Shown: one piece after another, positions 1 through 7,760 of the stretch
Layout: every line of letters starts with the position of its first letter
How positions within the stretch are numbered: the first letter of the stretch is position 1
Assembly (NCBI GenBank): GCA_903862465.1
Contig: CAIOYH010000092.1
Coordinates: 1-44,062, forward strand
Length of the DNA: 44,062 bases
From: an uncultured bacterium
GTDB lineage: Bacteria; Bacteroidota; Bacteroidia; Bacteroidales; CAIWKO01
Reading direction: 5' to 3'
Notes under the pieces: model-generated
What the model was told of the DNA's origin: nothing
The model's database searches: none
The model's input: only the letters and a program-made list of their open reading frames with translations
Position numbers and translations under genes: made by a program

Positions 1-41
1 AAAAGGAGAATCATTAAGAAAGAAAATGTAAAAAAATATAG

Positions 42-49
42 TATCTTTG
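42..49 (+). promoter_or_regulatory. orphan Bacteroidota -7 box
   Basis: TATCTTTG matches the Bacteroidota -7 consensus TAnnTTTG and is followed by GC. No TTG -33 element is seen at the expected distance. No plus-strand gene follows; the next bases are the direct repeats at 74-118. Confidence 0.35.
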
Positions 50-71
50 CAGTCCAATTGTCCTTTGAAAA

Positions 72-121
72 AGTGGCACACTTTGCTCCGGAATCACTGG
101 CATGGTTTGAGCGGAATAGTT
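72..121. mobile_element. possible IS21-type element end (two direct repeats)
   Basis: Two imperfect direct repeats start at 74 and 98. Both share TGGCA, then TTTG about eight bases in, then CGGAAT. Multiple short repeats with this pattern inside the terminal region are, from memory, typical of IS21-family elements of Bacteroidota. No istA or istB gene is in the window, so this would be either an end whose body lies outside or a remnant. The family assignment is recollection, not a search result. Confidence 0.3.
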
Positions 122-397
122 ACATAGTGCGATTCATTGCCAAAATGTCATAACTAATTCTATTATCCATATATCAAAATTTTTATTGATTTGCTAAACC
201 CTATTTAATAAACATTGCGAACAAAATTTCCGTTCCGAAAAACTTGGCAAAGATACACCGATTTTTCTAAAAACCTAATTATTTTTTATAAATATGCAAA
301 AAATAATTTTTAAGCATTGGAATACATTTATTTCCAGACAAATTATTGTTGTATTATTTTTTAGTTTACAGGAAATTGTTGCTAGATAATCGGCAAG

Positions 398-2497
398 CTA
401 CGTTTTTTTATGTAGCAACCCTGCTTTTTCTAAAGCATTTTTCCAACTTCCAAATCTCAGATTATAAGTAGAAACTGCATGTTTTCCATTTTTACGATAA
501 TAGGTCATCAGAGATTCATTGCTTTTTTTAAATTTGTTAGCTTGTTTTAAATCATTAAGTAAATCCTCTTCTGATGCTATGACTTTAGGAATTTTTATTT
601 TATTATCGTTATTTATTCCGGCTTTTTGTAAAGCATTACTCCATTTGTGAAATTTTTTATAAATATGATTTCTGTTGAACTTCCCGTGTTTAATATAAAG
701 TGAGAAGGTCAGTTGGAAGTCGGGAAATTGATTTGCTACTTGTTTGATATCCTCTAAGCAGTCATTTTCTGTAACTTTTTTATTTAGTAATCCTGCTTTT
801 TCTAAAGCATTTTTCCAACTTCCAAATTTTCTATAAAATCCAGAAATTGCATATTTTCCATTTTTAGTATAATAAGATGACAAAGTTTCATTAGCTATTT
901 TATGTTTAGAAGCTTGTATTAAGTCATTTAGTAAATCCTCTTCAGAATTTCTGGGTTTATGAATTATTCTTTTATTTTCGTATTTTATTCCGGCTTTTTC
1001 TAAAGTATTTTTCCAACTTCCAAATCTTATATTAAAAGTAGAAATTGAATATTTTCCATTTTTAAGATAATAGGCACGCAAAGATTCATTGCTTTTTTTA
1101 TGTTTGTCAGCTTGTTTCAAGTCATTTAGCAAATCCTCTTCTGAACTTCTGGGTTTACGATTTTTTATTTTATAGTCGTTATTTATTCCGGCTTTTTTTA
1201 GAGCATTTTTCCAGTTTCCAAATCTCTTAAAATAAGTAGAAATTGCATATTTTCCATTTTTAAGATAATAAACATGGAGCGATTCATTATCTTCATTAAG
1301 TTTGTTTGTTTGTTTTAAGTCATTTAGTAAATCATTTTCTGAAATTTTGAATTTACGAATTGTTTTTTTATTCGAGTTGTCTATTCCGGCTTTTTGCAAA
1401 GCAGAAAGCCAACTGCCAAATTTATGACAAATTTGAGTTCTGCTGAACTTACCGTGTCTGGTGTAAAATGAGCAGTTCAGTTTATCATTGGGAAATTGGT
1501 TTGCTACTTGTCTGATGTCCTCTATATATTGATTTTCAATATTATTTTTATGTGGTAATCCTGCCTTTTCTAAAGCATTGTCCCAGCTTCCAAATCTCGT
1601 ATGATAAATAGAAATTCCATAATTTCCATTTTTACGATAATAAATTTGCAACGTTTCATTGTCTTTTTTATCTTGGTTGGCTTGTTTTAAGTCATTTAGT
1701 AAACTCTCTTCAGAGATTTTAAATTTATAAATGTTTATATTATTATCGTTTATGATTCCGGATTTTTGTATAGCATTGCTCCAACTGCCTAATTTAAAAA
1801 TAATTGCATATCTGCTGAATTTACCGTGTTTATCATAAAGTGAGCAGGTCAGTTTCAGATGAGGAAATTGATTTGCTACTTGCTTGATATCCTCTATATA
1901 GTCATCTGCTTTATTATTTTTATGTGGTAATCCTGCCTTTTCTAAAGCATTTTTCAAACTTCCAAATTTACTATAAAATGTAGAAATTGCATATTTTCCA
2001 TTTTTAGCATAATACGTTGACAAAGTTTCATTAGCTTTATTATGTTTGTAGGTTTGTTTTAAGTCATTTAGCAAATCTTCTTCCGTGATTTCGAATTTAT
2101 AATTGTGTATATTATTAGCGTTTATGATTCCGGATTTTTGTATAGCATTACGCCAACTGCCTAATTTATGAATAATTGCATATCTGGTGAATTTACCATG
2201 TTTTTTATAAAGTGAGTAGGTAAGTTGCGAGTTGGCAAATTGATTTGCCACTTGTTTAATATCTTCTAAATAGTCATTTTCTGTATAAATAGGAAATTGT
2301 TTTAAACCTGCCTGACTCACAATATGTTTCCATGAGCCAAATCTCTTTTCAACAGTTGAAAAAGCATACTTACCTTTAGATTTGTACAAAGATACTGAGA
2401 GTTTTTGACCAGGAGATTCATTTGCTACTCTCGTGATGTCATTAATTAAGTCAGCAATTGAATATTGTTGCTTTTTTCTTCTTGGTTTTTTTTCCAT
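398..2497 (-). CDS. 11-unit homing-endonuclease-associated repeat protein
   Basis: The protein of about 699 residues is built almost entirely from eleven units of 51-53 residues joined by short basic linkers. Each unit reads roughly LL.DLKQ...(N/K)..L..YY.KNGKY..ST...RFGSW.NALEKAGL, which fits the HNH/homing endonuclease associated repeat (PF18780 type), a predicted helical DNA-binding unit. Two subtypes are visible: A (EDIKQVANQFP...LY.KHGKF) and B (LLNDLKQ..K...NESL..YY.KNGKY). The order is N-A-B-A-B-A-B-B-B-A-B, with a divergent first unit. No HNH, GIY-YIG or other catalytic motif is present. A TTG-initiated extension from 2518 is possible, but the ATG at 2497 aligns with the start of the adjacent paralogue and is preferred. 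The N-terminus is very basic (KKPRRKKQQ). DNA binding is inferred from the family; the target is unknown. Confidence 0.85.
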   Translation of the reverse strand: MEKKPRRKKQQYSIADLINDITRVANESPGQKLSVSLYKSKGKYAFSTVEKRFGSWKHIVSQAGLKQFPIYTENDYLEDIKQVANQFANSQLTYSLYKKHGKFTRYAIIHKLGSWRNAIQKSGIINANNIHNYKFEITEEDLLNDLKQTYKHNKANETLSTYYAKNGKYAISTFYSKFGSLKNALEKAGLPHKNNKADDYIEDIKQVANQFPHLKLTCSLYDKHGKFSRYAIIFKLGSWSNAIQKSGIINDNNINIYKFKISEESLLNDLKQANQDKKDNETLQIYYRKNGNYGISIYHTRFGSWDNALEKAGLPHKNNIENQYIEDIRQVANQFPNDKLNCSFYTRHGKFSRTQICHKFGSWLSALQKAGIDNSNKKTIRKFKISENDLLNDLKQTNKLNEDNESLHVYYLKNGKYAISTYFKRFGNWKNALKKAGINNDYKIKNRKPRSSEEDLLNDLKQADKHKKSNESLRAYYLKNGKYSISTFNIRFGSWKNTLEKAGIKYENKRIIHKPRNSEEDLLNDLIQASKHKIANETLSSYYTKNGKYAISGFYRKFGSWKNALEKAGLLNKKVTENDCLEDIKQVANQFPDFQLTFSLYIKHGKFNRNHIYKKFHKWSNALQKAGINNDNKIKIPKVIASEEDLLNDLKQANKFKKSNESLMTYYRKNGKHAVSTYNLRFGSWKNALEKAGLLHKKT

Positions 2498-2557
2498 TTT
2501 GTTTAAATTATATTTCAATAAAATAATAGTACATTAAAACGGTTGATGTTATTTAGA

Positions 2558-2585
2558 AACTCTGAACTATAACCTATGAACTTCC
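2558..2585. repeat. heptamer repeat array (AACTNNR), about 4 units
   Basis: Degenerate 7-bp units beginning AACT, at 2558, 2565, 2572 (degenerate) and 2579. The array contains the TAG stop of the 8-unit repeat protein (2567-2569) and begins 61 bp upstream of the next start codon at 2497. Related arrays lie at 4184 and 5479. Confidence 0.6.
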
Positions 2586-4114
2586 TTATCGTTTTTAGGT
2601 AGTAATCCTGCTTTTTCTAAAGCTTTGCTCCAACTTCCAAATTTTATGTAATAACTAGAAAATGAATGCTTTCCATTTTTAAGATAAAAGGAACGCAACG
2701 ATTCATTGCTTTTTTTAAGTTTGGCAACTTTTTTCAAGTCATTTAGTAAAACCTCTTCGAAATTTTCGTATTTGGAAATTTTTTTCTCAGTATTATCTTT
2801 AATCCCGGCTTTTTCTAAAGCATTTTTCCAACTTCCAAATCTTTTATTAATAGTAGTAATTGAATATTTTCCGTTTTTACGATAATACTTTCTGAGATAT
2901 TCATTATTTATATTATGTTTGTAAGCTTGTTTTAAGTCATTTAGTAAATCCATTTCAGAGATTTTGCATTTATAAATGTCACGATTATGTTCATTTATTA
3001 TTCCGGCTTTTTGAAGAGCATTACGCCAACTGCCAAATGTATACTGAAATTGATTTTTGGTGAACTGACCATGTTGACAATAAAGTGAGTAGGTCAGTAG
3101 TGAGTTGGGAAATTGGGTTGCTACTTTTTTGATATCCTCTAAATAGTCATTTTTGGTGTATTTTTCAAATGGTATTCCTGCTTTTTCTAAAGCATTTTTC
3201 CATTCTCCAAATCTATAATAAAACGTAGAAATTGAATGGTTTCCATTTTTTATATAATAGGTAGAGAACGATTCATTATCATTTTTAAGTTTGTAGACTT
3301 GCTTTAAGTCATTTAGTAAATCCTCATCTGAATCTTTTAATCTACGAGTTCTTGGATTCTTCTGGTTGTCTATTCCTGATTTTTGTACAGCATTATTCCA
3401 ACTGCCTAATTTATAAATAATTGCAAATTTGCTAAATTTACCGTGTTTATCATAAAGTGAACAGCTCATTCGCAAGTTGGGAAATTGGTTTGCTACTTGC
3501 TTGATATCCTCTAAATAGTCATTTTCGGTGTATTCTTCAGATACTATTCCTGCTTTTTCTAAAGCATTTTGCCAACTGCCAAATCTCCTATGTATCGTCA
3601 CAAGTGAATATTTTCCATTTTTACTATAATAATTAAACATAGATATATTCTTATTTTTATGTTTGTTAGCTGTTGTTAAGTCATTCAGTAAATCTTGTTC
3701 AGAGAATTGGAATTTAGATATTTTTATTTTGCTATGGTTTTCTATTCCGCATTTTTGTAATGCATTACGCCAACAGCCAAATCTATAGTAAATTGTATTA
3801 CTTTTGTATTTACCGTATTTATCATAAAAATTCATTGTTAGTGACACATCGGGAAATTGGTTTGCTACTTGTTTGATATCCTCTAAAAAATCAGTATTGG
3901 AATAGGTATGAAATTGGTCTAAACCCGTTTGATTCACAGCCTGGGTCCAAGTCCCAAATGTTTTTAAAATGGCTGAAACAGTGAAGTTACCTTTTAATCT
4001 GTAAAAAGATTCTGTAAGTTTTTTATCAGGAAATTCATTTGCTACTCTTTTGATGTCTTGAATCAGGTCAACGCTTGTATAGTGTTGACTTTTTACATTT
4101 GATTTTTTTCCCAT
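2567..4114 (-). CDS. 8-unit homing-endonuclease-associated repeat protein
   Basis: A paralogue of the neighbouring 11-unit protein, 515 residues, with eight units in the order N-A-B-A-B-A-B-B and the same A and B consensus patterns (EDIKQVANQFP and LLNDLKQ types, each ending FGSW.NAL.KAG). No nuclease or other catalytic domain is seen. The start MGKKSNVKSQHYTS aligns with MEKKPRRKKQQYS of the paralogue. The 60-70 bp upstream of the two start codons are also similar: both hold a stretch like AAAACGGTCGATGCTATT (4154-4171; counterpart near 2536-2553), so gene and leader were duplicated together. It is transcribed just ahead of the 11-unit gene. Likely a DNA-binding protein; whether it regulates, protects or assists another enzyme cannot be read from the sequence. 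Confidence 0.85.
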   Translation of the reverse strand: MGKKSNVKSQHYTSVDLIQDIKRVANEFPDKKLTESFYRLKGNFTVSAILKTFGTWTQAVNQTGLDQFHTYSNTDFLEDIKQVANQFPDVSLTMNFYDKYGKYKSNTIYYRFGCWRNALQKCGIENHSKIKISKFQFSEQDLLNDLTTANKHKNKNISMFNYYSKNGKYSLVTIHRRFGSWQNALEKAGIVSEEYTENDYLEDIKQVANQFPNLRMSCSLYDKHGKFSKFAIIYKLGSWNNAVQKSGIDNQKNPRTRRLKDSDEDLLNDLKQVYKLKNDNESFSTYYIKNGNHSISTFYYRFGEWKNALEKAGIPFEKYTKNDYLEDIKKVATQFPNSLLTYSLYCQHGQFTKNQFQYTFGSWRNALQKAGIINEHNRDIYKCKISEMDLLNDLKQAYKHNINNEYLRKYYRKNGKYSITTINKRFGSWKNALEKAGIKDNTEKKISKYENFEEVLLNDLKKVAKLKKSNESLRSFYLKNGKHSFSSYYIKFGSWSKALEKAGLLPKNDKEVHRL

Positions 4115-4183
4115 TTTGCTAAAATTAAACTTAGTTCAAAATAATTGTATATAAAAACGGTCGATGCTATTCAGACATAGAAA

Positions 4184-4239
4184 AACTCTAAACTCCGAAC
4201 TAGGAACTCTAAACTATGAACTAGGAACTCTGAACTCAA
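4184..4239. repeat. heptamer repeat array (AACTNNR), 8 units
   Basis: Eight consecutive 7-bp units (AACTCTA, AACTCCG, AACTAGG and variants) in perfect phase. The array runs into the stop codon of the 415-residue-frame gene (4236-4238) and starts 70 bp upstream of the 8-unit repeat gene's start codon. It could be an operator array or merely a mobile simple repeat. Confidence 0.75.
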
Positions 4240-5408
4240 AAATCATAATCCCTCGGTTCCCCATTCAACTCCCGTCCGTGAAGAATGGCTTCATATTGCC
4301 ATCCCCAGTCTTCCATTCTAAAAAGAGGTTGCACTTCTTCGAAACCCAAATTCAAATCTATGCTAACGCGATATTGCTTGTAAGCGAATGGCATAGCTTC
4401 GGCAATTTTTTCCCGACGAAATTTGTCGGCTATCTTATGCACTGCCTCTTTCCAATCAAACCAAGCTTCAATCGGTATCAATTTATCGGCTTTGCATAAA
4501 ATGTCGAGATCCTTATCCAAAAATTCATCAAAATCAAAATTTCGCTCTTCGCCACCATATCTGTCAAAAATATCTTGCGTTTGTTTGTCTTCAAAAGTTT
4601 TTACAAACCAAGTCATCCAACCATCTTCAAAGTAGTCCAAATGCGGTCGGCGATCTACATCTATTTGCGGGGCTGCTGCATCAGAGCTTGCGGCTTGTGT
4701 TTCTGCAACTTTCTGTTGTTCAACCTTTTGGACTTCTGCTTCAACTTTTTTCTTTTTGTCATTTTTTACGCGTTCTGCTACCCATAATTTATAATAAAAA
4801 GCTTCTTTATCGCCTTTGATATCAGGAAATTCCATATAAATAGATAAGCCCGTCTGCCCGTTATGAAAATCATACCATTCCGGAAAACTCGCCATTTCGC
4901 TTTCGTCGTTATATTCCTTTTTTCGTTCAGCATAGTTTTGCCATCTGAAGAAAAATCCGTGCCCAGCCTCATAGTTATCTGATAGAAGATAACGAAGATA
5001 CATTTCAACTTCATCTTGATTGATAGGCTCAATAAATGAGCAATTAAAAATATTATCTTCCCAATAATAAAAATCGAAGCCAATGTTGATTTCTTTGATG
5101 TCGAGTTTTTCGGCACGCCACAAACATTGTGCATCGAAAAGTTTTTTCTGCTGAATTTCCTTAAGCCCTTTGGTGGCAAGCTCCACCCATTGCAAATCTT
5201 CGGCATCGTTCCAAGCAACATGCTGTGGACCCCAATCTAACCAATTGACTTTGTCAGAAGCATATTCGTCAATAAACCTTTCGCGAGCATGTGGAGGCGT
5301 CTTTTCAAGATAGGATAAAAATATGGCGTTATTCTTTAATTCCTGCTTAAATTCAATAAGTTTTTGCTGTTTCCAAATAGCTTTTTCTTTTTCTTCTTGT
5401 GGATTCAT
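4236..5408 (-). CDS. conserved charged protein, family unknown (paralogue of 5509-6807)
   Basis: I do not recognise the family. The frame opens at 5483, but the ATG at 5408 (MNPQEEKEKAIWKQQ) is a better start because the upstream codons run through an intergenic palindrome and a heptamer array. The roughly 390-residue product has no signal peptide or membrane segment and is rich in charged and aromatic residues. A Lys/Glu/Gln/Ala-rich linker lies near the middle (KKKKVEAEVQKVEQQ). It is clearly paralogous to the upstream gene: both have KKLFD..C.W..E..D, then C(S/T)F(I/V)EPI.Q.E, and both end near GEP..(Y/F)DF. It lies between that paralogue and the repeat-protein pair, on the same strand, with 100-121 bp gaps. 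A role together with the repeat proteins is inferred from context only. Confidence 0.7.
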   Translation of the reverse strand: MNPQEEKEKAIWKQQKLIEFKQELKNNAIFLSYLEKTPPHARERFIDEYASDKVNWLDWGPQHVAWNDAEDLQWVELATKGLKEIQQKKLFDAQCLWRAEKLDIKEINIGFDFYYWEDNIFNCSFIEPINQDEVEMYLRYLLSDNYEAGHGFFFRWQNYAERKKEYNDESEMASFPEWYDFHNGQTGLSIYMEFPDIKGDKEAFYYKLWVAERVKNDKKKKVEAEVQKVEQQKVAETQAASSDAAAPQIDVDRRPHLDYFEDGWMTWFVKTFEDKQTQDIFDRYGGEERNFDFDEFLDKDLDILCKADKLIPIEAWFDWKEAVHKIADKFRREKIAEAMPFAYKQYRVSIDLNLGFEEVQPLFRMEDWGWQYEAILHGRELNGEPRDYDF

Positions 5409-5429
5409 GGTTTTTATTTTTGATTTGAG

Positions 5430-5459
5430 ACCCGCCTGTCTTACGTCAGTCGGGCAGGT
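5430..5459. repeat. dispersed CCTGCC palindrome, copy 1 (divergent)
   Basis: An imperfect inverted repeat of about 28-30 bp with arms like CCCGCCTG and CGGGCAGG. It is a diverged relative, in inverted orientation, of the two closely matching 27-bp palindromes at 34589-34615 and 37232-37258. It lies in the leader of the gene starting at 5408. It resembles a REP-like or mobile palindromic repeat. Confidence 0.5.
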
Positions 5460-5478
5460 TTTTGAATTATGATTTATG

Positions 5479-5520
5479 AACAACGAACTCTGAACTACGA
5501 ACTATGAACTAGGAACTCTG
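5479..5520. repeat. heptamer repeat array (AACTNNR), 6 units
   Basis: Six in-phase 7-bp units (AACAACG, AACTCTG, AACTACG, AACTATG, AACTAGG, AACTCTG). The array includes the TAG stop of the 432-residue gene (5509-5511) and begins 71 bp upstream of the start at 5408. Confidence 0.75.
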
Positions 5521-6807
5521 AGCTAGATTTTCCTTTTTCAAGAAATCAAAATTTGCCGGCTCGCCCTTCCATACACGAGCCTCCAATATTTTTTTTCGAT
5601 TATCTATAGAATGTTTATGTTTCCCTTCTTCCGTGCCCCAATCGAATTCCTCACCGTTTTTTATACATTGTCGATAGTTATCAAAAATATAAGGAAGAAT
5701 TTCTATCATAGTTCTTTCTTCATATTGGTCATGTGCTTCTTTGATGGCTACACGAAAATCGTTGTTAGAATTTATGGGAACAAATTCATCTAATTCTTGT
5801 AAATAAATCACATCCATTTCTATTTCCTCACCGCCCTCCAATCTACGTTCCCATTCCCGAGTGGCGTGATAATATTTTTCTACCTCACGGGACTCTATAT
5901 TATGAACAAGTTCATCCATAATCTCCTTATTACGAACATGCAAATGAATATATTTTGGATCATTTTTATGCTCTTCTCTATACGCTTCATTAAGTTTTTT
6001 TATATGTTCATCTCTGATTTCTCGATTTTCATAATGTAATTTTCGCATGGCAAGCGATTGATATTTTCTAGTTTTTAAATACTCAGGCGATAGGGTTTGG
6101 GGATGTATATGTTCTTCCCAAATGTCATTATATTTTTCCTCTAGATCGGTGCGCCTACAGGGCAAATCTAGTAGGTAAGCTGTTCCAAACCAAGTATCAT
6201 AATAATAAAACCAAGGAGGAATATGTGTGATCGAATTCTCAATAAAACAAGATTGTTGATTATGATAATATAATATAGGTGCAACACAACTTGCCCATTC
6301 ATCGTCATATTCTTCATCAAATTCAAGTTTTTTTCTATTGCTAGGCACCCAATTTTTCAATTGTTTAAATTGCATATAACAATCCAATTCTTTTTGAGTG
6401 ATAGGCTCCACAAAAGTGCACGAATTCGGGTCATTAGCAAAATTAATAAAATCAACGGATGATTCAATCCCATCCAAATCCATCTCCCCTGCCACCCAAC
6501 GACATTTCATATCAAAAAGCTTTTTTAAAAAAATCTCATTAAACAGTTCCATCGCCTCCTCAAAATAATGATTATCCATGCGCAATCGAAACCGTAATCT
6601 ATCATCCGCATTAGCATACCAATCAGATTTGCGTTGTGCATAATATTTTATAAAGCTTTCAACCGATTGGGGATTATAGCCTTTAAAGAAATTCAAAAAA
6701 CGTTCTTCCGTTTGCAATTGTTTAATGGTTTCTTCATACATTTTACTCTGCTTTTCAGCTTTTTCAACATCTCTGTTTCTTAATTCTTCAAAAGGATTGT
6801 CAGTCAT
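5509..6807 (-). CDS. conserved charged protein, family unknown (paralogue of 4236-5408)
   Basis: I do not recognise this 432-residue protein. It has no signal peptide or transmembrane stretch, so it is probably cytoplasmic. It is strongly charged, with a predicted helical Glu/Arg/Lys-rich centre (EEHIHPQTLSPEYLKTRKY onward). It shares blocks with the next gene: ERFLNFF/IFLSYL near the N-terminus, KKLFD.KC.W..GE.D, C(S/T)F(I/V)EPI.Q, and the C-terminal GEPANFDF. It is the first gene of a four-gene same-strand run (two unknown paralogues, then two repeat proteins). The last codons and the stop lie in a heptamer array, so the extreme C-terminus may be a recent replacement. No promoter box was seen in the 500 bp upstream. 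Confidence 0.7.
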   Translation of the reverse strand: MTDNPFEELRNRDVEKAEKQSKMYEETIKQLQTEERFLNFFKGYNPQSVESFIKYYAQRKSDWYANADDRLRFRLRMDNHYFEEAMELFNEIFLKKLFDMKCRWVAGEMDLDGIESSVDFINFANDPNSCTFVEPITQKELDCYMQFKQLKNWVPSNRKKLEFDEEYDDEWASCVAPILYYHNQQSCFIENSITHIPPWFYYYDTWFGTAYLLDLPCRRTDLEEKYNDIWEEHIHPQTLSPEYLKTRKYQSLAMRKLHYENREIRDEHIKKLNEAYREEHKNDPKYIHLHVRNKEIMDELVHNIESREVEKYYHATREWERRLEGGEEIEMDVIYLQELDEFVPINSNNDFRVAIKEAHDQYEERTMIEILPYIFDNYRQCIKNGEEFDWGTEEGKHKHSIDNRKKILEARVWKGEPANFDFLKKENLAQSS

Positions 6808-7308
6808 TGCTATTGATTATAAAGGTTAATAAATATTTAGTTTACAGTCGTATAAATCATTTGTTTAATAAAGAAATAAATTTAGGAAAGAGCGAAATTA
6901 ATTTGCAATTTCGTATCTAAATCAAAGATGTATAAATTTCCTTATTTCATTTATAAAATGCCACTACAAAATTACAAAATATATTTATTTACAATTAAAA
7001 AAATATTCAATTCATAGTAAAAATTTATATTTCTCCATCATAAAAGTTAATTTTGATTAGAAGTTTTTATGAAACCCTGACAAACAACTGTTCCTAAAAA
7101 AAAAGAAGCAACCATGTTTTTTAACCTTAGAAGAAAGGCTTAGCAATGGTAAAATTTAACCTTATTACCTTATTTTTTTTCGATATTACTTCTATTCCGA
7201 AAAATCTTTATGCTGACATCATGGCTAAAAAAATTCAAAGCCCGAAAATAGAATACAGTCGCCCATGTTGCCGTTTTCATCATTTTTATAATTGATTGAA
7301 TACGTGAA
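6808..7308. other. A/T-rich intergenic region
   Basis: About 500 bases with no credible gene. The first half is very A/T-rich; from about 7060 composition becomes more mixed, leading into the 21-bp array. It presumably holds the promoter of the leftward four-gene run, but no TAnnTTTG box in the right orientation was found near 6807. Confidence 0.5.
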
Positions 7309-7760
7309 GGAAGAGACTTATATTCTCACGGAATTGAATTATATCCTGACGGAAGAGACTTATAAACTGACGGAAATGATTTCAAAACTCACGGAATTGA
7401 TTTCACCGTTTAAGGAAGCAACTTCAAACCTCACGGAAAAGACTTCTAAGCTAACGGAAGAGACTTCGTCCATTAAAACTTGACTGCTATGCTAGCGGAA
7501 GAGAGTTATACGCTAACGGAAGACACTTCACAGCTAACGGAAGAGACTTATAAACTAGCGGAAGACACTTCACAGCTCAAGCGGAGCATACTTTTTGTGC
7601 GGAATTCAATTTAAAATACGCGGAATTGACTTATAAACTCACGGAAGACACTTCTGAATTGACGAAAGAGACTTTAAACCCAACGGAAGCGACTTTAAAC
7701 CCAACGGAAGCGACTTTAAACCTGAAGGAATTGAGTTCAATATTACGGAATTATATAATC
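7309..7760. repeat. 21-bp tandem repeat array, about 21 units
   Basis: The sequence GGAA recurs at 7309, 7330, 7351, 7372, 7393, 7414, 7435 and 7456 at exactly 21-bp steps, and again at 7497, 7518, 7539 and 7560. After a degenerate stretch near 7580-7600 it returns at 7622, 7643, 7685, 7706, 7727 and 7747. The core is CGGAAGAGACTT followed by a TA-rich half. Because 21 is a multiple of three, the array translates as a pseudo-heptad (LTEETSK), but those short frames lack other gene signals. The last units overlap the stop codon of the lipoprotein gene (7743). Confidence 0.9.

Larger units (their letters stand above)
1..397. other. left-edge non-coding region
   Basis: No convincing gene lies here. 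The first 120 bases hold a promoter-like box and a pair of about 24-bp direct repeats (listed separately). From about 150 to 397 the sequence is very A/T-rich with no open frame of note. The gene that the box at 42-49 would drive is absent, so this may be a scar left by insertion or deletion. Confidence 0.5.

Noticed and set aside
398-4114. homing endonuclease or intein
   Set aside because: The repeats are those associated with such enzymes, but no HNH, GIY-YIG or LAGLIDADG catalytic motif and no splicing motifs could be found.
4164-4499. 111-residue plus-strand frame
   Set aside because: Starts in the heptamer array and then runs antisense to a conserved coding gene.
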